Assembly: GCF_000717185.1 (NCBI RefSeq)
Contig: NZ_JNYE01000005.1
Location: forward strand, 68,053-132,052
DNA length: 64,000 nt
DNA from: Kitasatospora phosalacinea
GTDB lineage: Bacteria; Actinomycetota; Actinomycetes; Streptomycetales; Streptomycetaceae
Direction: 5' to 3'
Below, one piece after another: positions 43,119 through 51,570 of the stretch (positions within the stretch are counted from its first letter, which is position 1; each line of letters begins with the position of its first letter). Made by a program: the position numbers and the translations under genes. Below the pieces are notes generated by a model. That model was not told the origin of the DNA. It searched no databases and saw nothing but the letters and a program-made list of their open reading frames with translations.

Positions 43119-44031
43119 ACCAGAGGTACTCGGCGATCCGGGCGTGCAGGCCCGCCGCGTCCAGGCCGTAGGCGGCCAGGTGCTCGGGGACCGAGCCGTA
43201 GTGCCGGTGCTCGGCCTGCGGGACGCCCAGGGACAGGACGCGGTGCGGCAGTTCGGCGAGCGCCCGGTGCGCCGCGCGCTCGGAGGTGCCCGCCAGGTAG
43301 GGCTCGACCAGCACCACGTCGGCCCGCTCGCCCAGCGCGGCGCGCAGGCCCGCCGCGTCGAACGGGCGGACGGTGGCCGCGTACAGCACCGTCACGTCCA
43401 GCGTCCCGGTGGCTTCCAGCACCGCGTCCAGCATCGGGCCGACCGCCAGCACCGTGCCCGCCGTCCGGGTCCCCTGCCGGACGGTCAGGAACCTGCCGGG
43501 GGCGACGGGCTGCGCCTCGGCGTTGCGGTGCTCGGAGAGCCGGACGTACTGCAGGGTGTCGTCGGCGGCCACCGCGTGGCGCAGCAGCAGGTCCGCCTCG
43601 GCGGGGTGGCCGGGGACGTGGACGTGCCAGCCGGGGAGGGTGTCGAGCAGCGCGACGTCGCCCGGGGCCATGTGGGTGCGGCCGCCGGCCGGCCAGTCGT
43701 AGGAGCCGGCGGCGCTCACCAGGACCGCGCCGACGCCCTGGTGCACCAGGTCCAACTTCACCTGCTCGAAGGGCCGTTCGACCAGGAAGCTGGCGAAGGT
43801 GTGCGCGATCGGCCGCAGCCCGGTCAGCGCCAGGCCGCCCGCCGCGCCGATCAGCAGCTGCTCGCGGATGCCGACGTTCACCACCCGGTCGGGGTGGGCG
43901 CGGGCCGCCCCGGCGAACTGCGCCGTCCCGATGTCGGCGAGCACCAGCGCGGTGCGCGGGTCCCGCTCCAGCAGCTCGGTGACGGTCGCGCCGAACTGCT
44001 CGCGCATGGTCGCCTCGTGGGTGCTCTGCAT
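43117..44031 (-). CDS. Transketolase, C-terminal subunit (split type)
   Basis: 304 aa from ATG 44031 (AGGGGAGAAG upstream). Pyrimidine-binding domain with ADIGTAQFAG and VVNVGIREQLLIGAAGGLALTG, where the Glu activates thiamine diphosphate. The C-terminal transketolase domain follows (TVLAVGPMLDAVLEA). With the upstream subunit it forms a heteromeric transketolase-like enzyme moving two-carbon ketol units. Confidence 0.92.
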   Translation of the reverse strand: MQSTHEATMREQFGATVTELLERDPRTALVLADIGTAQFAGAARAHPDRVVNVGIREQLLIGAAGGLALTGLRPIAHTFASFLVERPFEQVKLDLVHQGVGAVLVSAAGSYDWPAGGRTHMAPGDVALLDTLPGWHVHVPGHPAEADLLLRHAVAADDTLQYVRLSEHRNAEAQPVAPGRFLTVRQGTRTAGTVLAVGPMLDAVLEATGTLDVTVLYAATVRPFDAAGLRAALGERADVVLVEPYLAGTSERAAHRALAELPHRVLSLGVPQAEHRHYGSVPEHLAAYGLDAAGLHARIAEYLW

Positions 44032-44050
44032 GGTCTCTTCTCCCCTGCGC

Positions 44051-44779
44051 TCAGCCGTACTTGGGTTCGGTGCGGGCCACCACCGCGTGCGGGCGGCCCG
44101 GGTGCGGGGCGGTGAACGCCCGGTACAGCTGCTCGTGGTCGCGGCCGTCCACGGTCGCCGTCGACCAGCCCTCGGCCGCGAAGCGGGCCGCGATGCCGCC
44201 CCGCCAGCCGTGCGTGGCCGAGGAGTTGTCGATCACCACGGTGTGCAGCCGCTCCAGGCCGACCGCCCCGGCGAAGGCCACCGCCTCGTGGTTGGAGCCC
44301 TCGTCGAACTCGGCATCCCCGACCAGCACCCACACCGCCGGGCCGTCCAGCCCCTGCGCCCGCAGGCCCAGCGTCGTCCCCACCGCCAGCGGCAGGCCGT
44401 GCCCCAGCGAACCGGAGCCGATCTCCGCACCCGGCACCAGCAGCCGGTCCGGGTGGTGGCCCAGCGGCGAGTCGTAGGCGCCGAAGCTGCGCAGCAGCTC
44501 CACCGGGAAGAAGCCCTTCGCGGCCAGCACCGCGTAGTACGCCATCGGGCCGTGGCCCTTGGACAGCAGGAACCTGTCCCGCTCCGGCGCGTCCGCGGTG
44601 CCCGGGCCGACGTCCAGGACCCGGTCGTACAGCACCCACAGCGCGTCCAGGGTGGAGTGCGCGGCCGGGGAGTGCTTCTCGTCGCCCGCCATCAGCGCGA
44701 TCAGGCCCGGCAGGTCGCCGTACCCGACGCGGCCGCCCGTGCGCGTCGCTCCGCGCGCCTCTGTCGTGTCGCTCGTCAT
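44051..44779 (-). CDS. Transketolase, N-terminal (thiamine diphosphate-binding) subunit
   Basis: 242 aa from ATG 44779. LSKGHGPMAYYAVLAAKGF and GSLGHGLPLAVG are transketolase signatures; the cofactor motif GDAEFDEGSNHEA...VIDNSS is intact. Its GGAGG ribosome binding site overlaps a likely -10, and TTGACT lies 19 bp upstream with a SoxR-like palindrome as the spacer. This is the layout of MerR-family activated promoters. It is the first gene of a two-gene operon. Confidence 0.92.
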   Translation of the reverse strand: MTSDTTEARGATRTGGRVGYGDLPGLIALMAGDEKHSPAAHSTLDALWVLYDRVLDVGPGTADAPERDRFLLSKGHGPMAYYAVLAAKGFFPVELLRSFGAYDSPLGHHPDRLLVPGAEIGSGSLGHGLPLAVGTTLGLRAQGLDGPAVWVLVGDAEFDEGSNHEAVAFAGAVGLERLHTVVIDNSSATHGWRGGIAARFAAEGWSTATVDGRDHEQLYRAFTAPHPGRPHAVVARTEPKYG

Positions 44780-44794
44780 GGGAGAGAGCCTCCA

Positions 44795-44814
44795 ACTTCA
44801 AGCGCGCTTGAAGT
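44795..44814. promoter_or_regulatory. SoxR-type operator, perfect 20-bp palindrome
   Basis: ACTTCAAGCGCGCTTGAAGT lies between the divergent transketolase operon and the soxR-like gene. On the minus strand it fills a 19-bp spacer between TTGACT and GAGGCT. On the plus strand its right half supplies TTGAAG, 19 bp before TATCGT, which is 8 nt from the soxR ATG. Confidence 0.8.
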
Positions 44815-44846
44815 CAAGCGCCCGCTCCCCGGTATCGTGCACGGCC

Positions 44847-45380
44847 ATGACGCCCTCCCGGCACGACGTCCTCACCATCGGCCAGCTGGCCGAGCGCAGC
44901 GGCCTCGCCGCCTCCGCGCTGCGCTACTACGAGAGCCTCGGCCTGATCCACTCCACCCGCACCGCCGGCAACCAGCGCCGCTACCCCCGCGCCGCCCTGC
45001 GCCGGATCGCCTTCGTCCGGGCCGCCCAGCAGGTCGGCCTCAGCCTCGACGAGGCCCGCACCGCCCTCGCCCGGCTCCCCGAGGACCGCGCCCCCACCAC
45101 CCGCGAGTGGAACGCCGTCGCCGCCGCCTGGCAGCACCGCATCGACCGGCAGATCGCCGAACTCCAGCTGATGAAGGCCAAGTTGACCGGCTGCATCGGC
45201 TGCGGCTGCCTCTCCCTGACCCGCTGCGGCCTCTACAACGCCGCCGACCGGGCCGCCGCCGCCGGGCCCGGCGCCCGCTACCTCCTCACCCGCGACCCGG
45301 ACAGCGGCCCCGAACCCGGCTCCGAACCCGGCCGCGCGCCCGGCTCCGAACCCGGCCGCGCGCCGGAGGCGGAGGACTGA
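44847..45380 (+). CDS. soxR: SoxR, redox-sensitive MerR-family [2Fe-2S] regulator
   Basis: 177 aa, ATG 44847, probably leaderless. The N-terminal MerR HTH (TIGQLAERSGLAASALRYYESLGL starts at about 10) is followed by a dimerisation helix and the SoxR cluster motif C116-X2-C119-X-C121-X5-C127. The last 25 residues are a low-complexity GSEPGRAP repeat tail absent from short SoxR proteins. Streptomyces SoxR senses redox-active metabolites. The divergent palindrome suggests control of the transketolase pair and itself. Confidence 0.95.
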   Translation: MTPSRHDVLTIGQLAERSGLAASALRYYESLGLIHSTRTAGNQRRYPRAALRRIAFVRAAQQVGLSLDEARTALARLPEDRAPTTREWNAVAAAWQHRIDRQIAELQLMKAKLTGCIGCGCLSLTRCGLYNAADRAAAAGPGARYLLTRDPDSGPEPGSEPGRAPGSEPGRAPEAED

Positions 45381-45469
45381 TCCACTTCTTTCCCGGCCCG
45401 CCGCCGCGCCGCCCGGCGGGCCGTCTATGCTGCCCCCGGAAGCGCGTTCCACCGACGGGGGAGCCAGAT

Positions 45470-46318
45470 ATGACCGACCATCAGGAAATCTCGCTCGACT
45501 GGATGTCCGGCGGCCAGAGCACGCCGCCGTCCGCCGAGCTCCGCCCCGAGATTCCGCACCCGGCCCGGATGTACGACTACTACCTCGGCGGGAAGGACAA
45601 CTTCCCCGCTGACCGGGCCGCCGCCGAACAGGTGCTGTCGCTCAGCCCGCTGGTGCGGATCAGCGCCCAGGCCAACCGGGCCTTCCTGCAGCGGGCCGTG
45701 CGCACCCTCGCCGAGCAGGGCGTGCGGCAGTTCCTCGACATCGGCACCGGCATACCGTCCGCCGGGAACACCCACGAGATCGCCCAGGCCGTCGACCCCG
45801 CCGCGAAGGTCGCCTACCTGGACAACGACCCGATCGTGCTGGTCCACGGCCGCGCCCTGCTGGCCGGCTCCCGGCCCGGCACCGTCAGCGTCCTGCAGGC
45901 CGACCTGCGGGAGCCCAAGGCGATCCTCGCCGACCCGGCCGTCCGCGAGCTGCTCGACCTCGAACAGCCGGTCGCCCTCCAGCTGTTCGCGATCCTGCAC
46001 TTCATCGACGACGCCGACGACCCGTACGCGATCGTCCGCACCCTGGTCGACGCCCTGCCCTCCGGCAGCTACCTCGCCCTCTCGCACGCCACCGGCGACT
46101 TCGTCCCGCCCGAGGACGCGGCCCGGGGCCCCGCCGTCTACCGGTCCGCGACCGCCCAGCTCAGCATGCGCAGCCGCGCACAGGTCCTGCGCTTCTTCGA
46201 CGGCCTCGAACTGCTCGACCCCGGTCTGGTCACCGCCCCGCTGTGGCGCCCCGACCAGGCCCCGCAGGACACCGACCACGAGGTCGCCATCTGGGCCGGC
46301 GTCGCCCGCAAGCCCTGA
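45470..46318 (+). CDS. SAM-dependent methyltransferase (Methyltransf_19 type)
   Basis: 282 aa, ATG 45470 after GGGGGAG. Characteristic start HPARMYDYYLGGKDNFPADR, SAM motif FLDIGTGIPSAGNTHEIA, then VAYLDNDPIVLVHGRALL. This family is greatly expanded in Streptomyces with mostly unknown substrates. No neighbouring partner indicates its role. Confidence 0.92.
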   Translation: MTDHQEISLDWMSGGQSTPPSAELRPEIPHPARMYDYYLGGKDNFPADRAAAEQVLSLSPLVRISAQANRAFLQRAVRTLAEQGVRQFLDIGTGIPSAGNTHEIAQAVDPAAKVAYLDNDPIVLVHGRALLAGSRPGTVSVLQADLREPKAILADPAVRELLDLEQPVALQLFAILHFIDDADDPYAIVRTLVDALPSGSYLALSHATGDFVPPEDAARGPAVYRSATAQLSMRSRAQVLRFFDGLELLDPGLVTAPLWRPDQAPQDTDHEVAIWAGVARKP

Positions 46319-46413
46319 CGCGACGACCCGCGAGGGCCCGCGGCGGTTCGCAGCGGCGGCGGCGCCGGTGGGACCATGACGGGACCGGAGACGACCCGAG
46401 GAGGGCACCCGCC

Positions 46414-47244
46414 GTGACCACCGCACCGCCGCCGCTGGTCGACGCCGACTGGCTGGCCGCCCGGCTCGGCCGCCCCGGGCTCGTCGTCCTGGACGCGGGC
46501 GTCGGCCCGCACCGGCACCCGGACGTCCGCATCCCCGGCGCCCGGGCGTTCGACCTCGACGGCGCCCTCTCCGACCCCGCCTCCCCGCTGCCGCACAGCA
46601 TGCCCGCCCCCGCCGACCTCCAGCGCGAACTGCGCGCCCTCGGCCTCGACGACGACTCCACCGCCGTCCTGTACGACGGCGCGGGCGTGTACTCCGCCCC
46701 GCGCGCCTGGTGGATGCTGCGCGCCGCCGGTTTCGACCGGGCCGCCGTCCTCGACGGCGGCCTGCCCGCCTGGCGCGCCGCCGGGCACCCCGTCAGCACC
46801 GGACGGCCCGCGGCCCGCGCCGGGAACCTCACCGTCCGCCCCCGCCCCGGCCTGCTCCTCGACCGGGACGCCGTGGCCGCCGCCCTGGCCGACCCCGGCA
46901 CCGCCGTCCTGGACGCCCGCGCCCGCGCCCGCTTCACCGGCGCCGCCCCCGAACCCCGCCCCCACCTGCGGCGCGGCCACCTGCCCGGCTCCACCAGCCT
47001 CCCCTTCACCGAACTCCTCACCCCCGACGGCCGCTACCTCCCCCTCCCGGCCCTCCGCTCCCGCCTGGCCGCCGCCACCGCGGGCCGCCCCCGCCTGGTC
47101 GCCTCCTGCGGCTCCGGCGTCACCGCCTGCGTCCTCGCCTTCGCCGCCCACCTCACCGGCCACCCCTCCCCCGCCGTCTACGACGGCTCCTGGTCGGACT
47201 GGGGCCGCCCGGAGACCGGCCTCCCGGTGGCCACCGGCGGGTAG
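46414..47244 (+). CDS. Rhodanese-type sulfurtransferase
   Basis: 276 aa, GTG 46414 with GAGGAGGG upstream. Two rhodanese domains: an inactive first one (LVVLDAGVGPHRHPDVRIPGA) and a catalytic second one with loop CGSGVTA. It transfers sulfane sulfur from thiosulfate or mercaptopyruvate to acceptors such as cyanide. The loop CGSGVTA points to the SseA/mercaptopyruvate subgroup. Confidence 0.92.
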   Translation: MTTAPPPLVDADWLAARLGRPGLVVLDAGVGPHRHPDVRIPGARAFDLDGALSDPASPLPHSMPAPADLQRELRALGLDDDSTAVLYDGAGVYSAPRAWWMLRAAGFDRAAVLDGGLPAWRAAGHPVSTGRPAARAGNLTVRPRPGLLLDRDAVAAALADPGTAVLDARARARFTGAAPEPRPHLRRGHLPGSTSLPFTELLTPDGRYLPLPALRSRLAAATAGRPRLVASCGSGVTACVLAFAAHLTGHPSPAVYDGSWSDWGRPETGLPVATGG

Positions 47245-47320
47245 GGCGGCGGGAGGCGGAGCCAACGGCCCGGACCCGCCGTTCCCCGAGCCCTCGACGG
47301 GGCCCCCTCCGGCGGGGCGC

Positions 47321-47818
47321 TCAGCGGGTCCTGACCGCGGTGTCGGACTCCGCCAGTTCCGGTACCAGCGCGGCGAGTTCGTCGGCCAGCCGGGTGAGGT
47401 CGGCGTGCGAGGTGCGCAGGTCGAGGCGGCGGTGCTGGCAGTCGGCGAGGGCGGCGAGCGCTTCGGGGAGGCGTTCGGAGCGGAGTCTGGGGGTGTCGCC
47501 GACCAGGACCGGGATGACCAGGGCGCCGACCGCGAAGGCCTCGGCGATCTCGCGGCGCGGCCAGTCCCCGGGGTCCTCGACCGCGGGGCGCCCGTCCCGG
47601 CCCTGGACGTCGAACCAGCGCGGGCCGACCACGGCGAGCAGGACGGCGCAGCTGCGGACGGCGGCGATCAGTTCCTGCGGATAGCGGCTGCCGGGGGCGA
47701 TGGACTTGCTCGCCCGGAACACCCGGTCGCTGCCGAACCGGTAGGACAGGCCGTGGTCGAGCAGCGCGGCGACCGCCTCCTGGTCGCCGGTGCGGTAGTT
47801 CACGAAGATCGCGGGCAT
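47321..47818 (-). CDS. Stand-alone TIR-domain protein
   Basis: 165 aa, ATG 47818 with AGAGAGG upstream. Box 1 IFVNYRTGDQEA, box 2 region ASKSIAPGSRYPQELI, and the alpha-helix DWPRREIAEAF in which E90 is the expected NADase catalytic Glu. Nearly the whole protein is TIR. Bacterial TIR proteins cleave NAD+ or make cyclic ADP-ribose signals, often in antiphage systems. It lies 92 nt downstream of an XRE-TPR gene on the same strand, so the two probably form an operon. Confidence 0.88.
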   Translation of the reverse strand: MPAIFVNYRTGDQEAVAALLDHGLSYRFGSDRVFRASKSIAPGSRYPQELIAAVRSCAVLLAVVGPRWFDVQGRDGRPAVEDPGDWPRREIAEAFAVGALVIPVLVGDTPRLRSERLPEALAALADCQHRRLDLRTSHADLTRLADELAALVPELAESDTAVRTR

Positions 47819-47910
47819 GGGGCGTCGACCTCTCTGTGCGGGGGTGTCCCGGCGGTGGTCCCGCCCGGGAAAAGGGAAACGGCTGGAGGAGCGGCAGCGG
47901 CGCGGGCCGG

Positions 47911-49212
47911 TCAGCAGCTGCCGGTGATCGCCCGGAGCAGGGCGGGCTGGAACTCGCGGACCGTCCGGCTGGCCCGGAAGCGGCGCAGCTCGCGGTCGAG
48001 CCGGCGCAGGTCGGCCGCGACCGTCGCGGAGGGGACGTCGACCAGGGCGCCGAGCTGTTCAGCCGCGACGGCGCAGGCGTGCTCGGCCTCGCCCGCTCCG
48101 GCGTGGGCGAGGGCCCGGCGCAGCCCATAGCGGATCCGGGCCCGGGTGGCGTGCCGCGGCAGGCGGGCGCACTCGCGGTCGAGGACCTCGGCGGCGCGCC
48201 GGGCGTGGCCGAGGTCGAACAGGCACCAGCCGGTGGTCATCGCGGCCGGGTCGGCGACGTTGGCGCTGCCGAGGACCGGGCCGCCGTCGTGGTCGGCGGC
48301 GGCGGTGGCGAGCAGCACCTCGGCCCGCTCCAGGGCGCGCAGGCAGCGGTTGCGGTCGCCGCCGAGGGCGTGGCCCTGGGCCTCGCGGAGCGCGGCGAGG
48401 CCGCGGATGCGGGGCGGCAGGCGGCGGTCCTGGGCGGCGGTGGCGAGGGCGACGGTGGCGACGGCGTCCCCGGCGTAGAAGGTGACCAGGGCGCGGCGGA
48501 CGAGCGCGTACCCGGCGAAGTGGCGGTGGCCGCCCGCCCGGGCGAGCTCGACGGCGCGTTCGGTGTGGGCGAGGGCGGTGTGCCGGTCGCCCGCCTCCTG
48601 GGCCATCCAGCCACCGAACTCGATGAAGTGGGCGGCGATCAGCAGGAGTTCGGCGCGGGAGCGGCCGTCGCAGCGCAGGGCGATCCGGAGCGCGGTCTCG
48701 CTCTGCACCTGCAGGGCGGGGACGAGCAGCACCGGGTCGAGGTGCTGGCCGAGCTGCCGGTACTGGGCGAGCTGTTCGCGCAGCAGGGCGGGGACGCCGG
48801 GGTCGAGCGCGGCGGGGAACTGCGGCAGCAGGCCGCCGAGGGCGTCCGGGGCGGGCCCGTGCCGCTGCTCGGCGTACCAGGCGTCGGCGCTTCCGGCGTC
48901 GGCGCGTACCGGCCCGGGGGCGAACGGGGTGCCGTACCCGTTCGCGGCGTTCTCCCGGGCGCGGAGGCCGGGGCCGGGCGCGGTGCGGTCGGCGGCGGCG
49001 GTGCGGACGGCGAGTTGCTGGAGGCGGCCGTCGGCGCCGAGCAGGGCGTCGCAGCGGCGGGCGAGTTCCTGGGAGGCCTTCCGCTGGCCGCTCTCGACCT
49101 TGCTCAAGTAGCCCTTGCTGTAGCTGAGCTGCCGGGCGAGCCCTTCGAGCGAGAGGCCGTGCTCCTCGCGCAGTCGGCGCAGTTCGGCCCCGAAGCGATG
49201 GGACGCGAGCAT
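47911..49212 (-). CDS. XRE HTH regulator with long TPR-like domain
   Basis: 433 aa from ATG 49212. HTH at about 8-62 (LRRLREEHGLSLEGLARQLSYSKGYLSKVE). The rest is TPR-like helical repeats (FIEFGGWMAQEAGDRHTALAHTERAVELA, LAALREAQGHALGGDRNRCL). This XRE-TPR design is frequent in Streptomyces, often paired with small effector genes. Here the partner is the TIR protein. It could sense a ligand through TPRs and regulate or hold the TIR protein inactive; that is inference. Confidence 0.88.
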   Translation of the reverse strand: MLASHRFGAELRRLREEHGLSLEGLARQLSYSKGYLSKVESGQRKASQELARRCDALLGADGRLQQLAVRTAAADRTAPGPGLRARENAANGYGTPFAPGPVRADAGSADAWYAEQRHGPAPDALGGLLPQFPAALDPGVPALLREQLAQYRQLGQHLDPVLLVPALQVQSETALRIALRCDGRSRAELLLIAAHFIEFGGWMAQEAGDRHTALAHTERAVELARAGGHRHFAGYALVRRALVTFYAGDAVATVALATAAQDRRLPPRIRGLAALREAQGHALGGDRNRCLRALERAEVLLATAAADHDGGPVLGSANVADPAAMTTGWCLFDLGHARRAAEVLDRECARLPRHATRARIRYGLRRALAHAGAGEAEHACAVAAEQLGALVDVPSATVAADLRRLDRELRRFRASRTVREFQPALLRAITGSC

Positions 49213-49522
49213 GCCAAAGCACCCCCTGGGATCCGTCCCTGGCACACGCGGGTGCGCGGGATGTTCGGTTCGGGAGCGCTCCCCGGCGCTCCGAAGGAAT
49301 CTTGGCATGCGACTGATCGCTTCCGGAGCGTTACGGAACGGTTTCCCGTTGCCAATTCGGCTGGCAGGCCGGACGGCCGGGCCCCCGCGGCCCGGACCGG
49401 GGCGACCGGGAGTCCGGCGGGCGGCGTTTGCACCCGAGACCCGTACGGGCACGAATCGTTCAGGACGCGGTTCGCCGCCCTGTGGTAACCAGGACTCCGC
49501 CGATCAGCCCGAGGGGACTTCC

Positions 49523-50152
49523 TTGACCGCGCCGACCTCGCCGTCCTCGCCCGACGGAACGCCGCCGTACCCGACCGCACCGCCGCCGACGCCCGCGGTC
49601 CCGGCCCGCCGGTTCGACCTGCAGGGGTGGAGCGCCGTGGTGACCGCCCTGGTCGGCGTCGCCACGCTCGGGGCCGGGTTCGCGGGCGGCTACCTCACCC
49701 AGTCGCAGTCCGCCCCCGGCGACCGGCCGCAGCCGACCGTGACCGTCACGGTGCCCGGCCCGACCGTCACGGTGACCGCCGCCCCGGGAGGCGCCACCGC
49801 GCCCGCCGTCAACGCCCTGCCCAGCACCGCGCCGACCGGTCCGACCGCGAGTGCCGCCCGGGTGCTGCTGGCCTCGCCGGACACCGGGCCCGGCGGGACG
49901 CGGACGGTGCTCACCGGGCAGGGCTTCCCGCCCGACACCGTGGTCCGGATCTCCTTCGTGGTCAAGACCGAGGGGCTGGAGTACCAGCACCGGGACCTGC
50001 GGGACACCAAGTCCGACGCCACCGGCGCCTTCTCGGTCGAGGTGGCCGTCCCGTCCGACCTGGAGGACTACAAGGACAAGAACACCTACCTGCGCGCCCA
50101 GGCCGGCACCGGCACGAAGTACAGCGACACGGTGTTCAACCTGCTGCCCTGA
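49523..50152 (+). CDS. Membrane-anchored hypothetical protein
   Basis: 209 aa from TTG 49523, with GAGGGGA 6 nt upstream. A Pro/Ser/Thr-rich cytoplasmic N-terminus, one membrane helix (WSAVVTALVGVATLGAGFAGGYL), a PTVTVTVPGP repeat linker, then an extracytoplasmic beta-sandwich-like domain (TVLTGQGFPPDTVVRISF...FSVEVAVPSDLEDY) similar to bacterial Ig/IPT-like folds. Function unknown. Confidence 0.75.
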   Translation: MTAPTSPSSPDGTPPYPTAPPPTPAVPARRFDLQGWSAVVTALVGVATLGAGFAGGYLTQSQSAPGDRPQPTVTVTVPGPTVTVTAAPGGATAPAVNALPSTAPTGPTASAARVLLASPDTGPGGTRTVLTGQGFPPDTVVRISFVVKTEGLEYQHRDLRDTKSDATGAFSVEVAVPSDLEDYKDKNTYLRAQAGTGTKYSDTVFNLLP

Positions 50153-50159
50153 CCGGCCG

Positions 50160-50756
50160 TCAGCCGCGGCGGCGCTCCAGCTCCTGCCACAACGCGTCGA
50201 CGCGGGCGGTCAGTTGCTCCAGGTCGCCGCTGTTGTCGAGGACCAGGTCGGCGACTGCCAGGCGGTCCTCGCGGCTCGCCTGGGCGGCCATCCGGGAGCG
50301 CGCCTCGTCCTCGGCCATGCCACGCAGCTCGACCAGGCGGCGCAGGCGTTCGGCGTCCGGGACGTCGATGACCACGACCAGGTCGTACAGCGGGGCGAGG
50401 CCGTTCTCGGCCAGCAGCGGGACGTCGTGCACCACGACCGCGTCCGGCCCGGCCGCGGACTCCAGTTCGGCGGAGCGGGCCCGCACCAGCGGGTGGACGA
50501 TGGCGTTCAGCTCCGCCAGCCGGGCCGGGTCCGCGAAGACCACCCGGCCGAGCGCGGGGCGGTCCAGCGCGCCGTCCGGGAGCAGCACGTCCGGCCCGAA
50601 CTCGGCGGCCACCGCGGCCAGCCCGGGCGTCCCGGGGGCGACCACCTCGCGGGCGATCACGTCCGAGTCGACGATCACCGCGCCGCGCGCGGCCAGTTGG
50701 CGGGAGACCTCGCTCTTGCCCGCGCCGATCCCGCCGGTCAGTCCGATCCTCAGCAT
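50160..50756 (-). CDS. coaE: Dephospho-CoA kinase
   Basis: 198 aa, ATG 50756. P-loop [11 protein letters not shown] (5-15), [10 protein letters not shown], and [12 protein letters not shown] with the family lid [16 protein letters not shown]. Last step of coenzyme A synthesis. In streptomycetes coaE lies near rpsA and polA, as in this window. Confidence 0.96.
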   Translation of the reverse strand: MLRIGLTGGIGAGKSEVSRQLAARGAVIVDSDVIAREVVAPGTPGLAAVAAEFGPDVLLPDGALDRPALGRVVFADPARLAELNAIVHPLVRARSAELESAAGPDAVVVHDVPLLAENGLAPLYDLVVVIDVPDAERLRRLVELRGMAEDEARSRMAAQASREDRLAVADLVLDNSGDLEQLTARVDALWQELERRRG

Positions 50757-50858
50757 GCCGCCAGGCTACCGGCCCGTACCCGGCGCCCGTTTCCCGGTGC
50801 CCGGCGGTCGGCGGCAGGCGCCCGGCGCCCGGTACCCGGCGCAGCGGGGGAGGACGGG

Positions 50859-51503
50859 TCAGGCCAGGTCCAGGGACTCCCCGGCGGCCAGCGTGCGGTA
50901 CTCCACGCCGCCGGTGCCGGGGCCCTGCGGGCCGAGCAGCCGCCCGTGGATCGCCTGCCCGGCCTCGCTGAGCGTCGCCTCGTGGATCGCCACCGCCTGC
51001 CGGGGCCGGGCGTCGCGCAGGTAGTCGACCAGTTCGCCCGCCCGCAGCCAGGGCGCGCCGAGCGGGAGCAGCAGGGTGTCGACGGTGTCCGGCGGGACGG
51101 TCAGCGCGTCGCCCGGGTGGAAGGCCCGGCCGCCGAGCAGGAAGCCGACGTTGGGGATCCGCGGGACGTCCGGGTGGATCTCCGCGTGCCACTCGCCGTG
51201 CACCGTCACCGGCAGCCCGTCCAGGTCGAACGCGTCGCCCTCGCCGACCACCGTGACCTTCGCCCCGATGCCGTCCAGCTGCCGGGCCACCGAGGAGTTG
51301 GTGTACACCCGCAGGCCCGGGTTGGCCGCGACGGCCGCCCGGACCTGCGCCTCGGTGAAGTGGTCGGCGTGCTCGTGGGTGATCAGCAGGGCGCTCACGC
51401 CCGCCACCACCTCCGGCCCGGAGAACATCCCGGGGTCGATCAGCACCGCCCCCTCGGCGTGCTCGATCCGGACGCAGGCGTGGCCGAACTTCGTCAGTCG
51501 CAT
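50859..51503 (-). CDS. MBL-fold metallo-hydrolase, UlaG-like
   Basis: 214 aa, ATG 51503. Metal motif HEHADH near residues 43-48, with further ligands in HGEWHAEIH and FHPGDAL. Single-domain beta-lactamase-fold enzyme starting MRLTKFGHACVRIE, typical of the UlaG/UPF0173-like group. Substrate unknown; not a beta-lactamase. Confidence 0.9.
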   Translation of the reverse strand: MRLTKFGHACVRIEHAEGAVLIDPGMFSGPEVVAGVSALLITHEHADHFTEAQVRAAVAANPGLRVYTNSSVARQLDGIGAKVTVVGEGDAFDLDGLPVTVHGEWHAEIHPDVPRIPNVGFLLGGRAFHPGDALTVPPDTVDTLLLPLGAPWLRAGELVDYLRDARPRQAVAIHEATLSEAGQAIHGRLLGPQGPGTGGVEYRTLAAGESLDLA

Positions 51504-51517
51504 GCGGCCCAGCGTAC

Positions 51518-51565
51518 GGCCGGGCCGGGCCGGACGGAGCCGGGCGGGGCCGGGCCGGGCCGGAC
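51518..51565. repeat. 18-bp direct repeat GGCCGGGCCGGGCCGGAC
   Basis: Two exact copies (51518-51535 and 51548-51565) between the MBL start and the MMPL stop, separated by 12 nt. Confidence 0.8.
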
Positions 51566-51570
51566 CGGAC

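Noticed and set aside
43117..45380. Transketolase/SoxR block as the edge of an antibiotic gene cluster
   Set aside because: Neighbours are treY/treZ, a generic methyltransferase and a rhodanese; no biosynthetic core enzyme is in the window.
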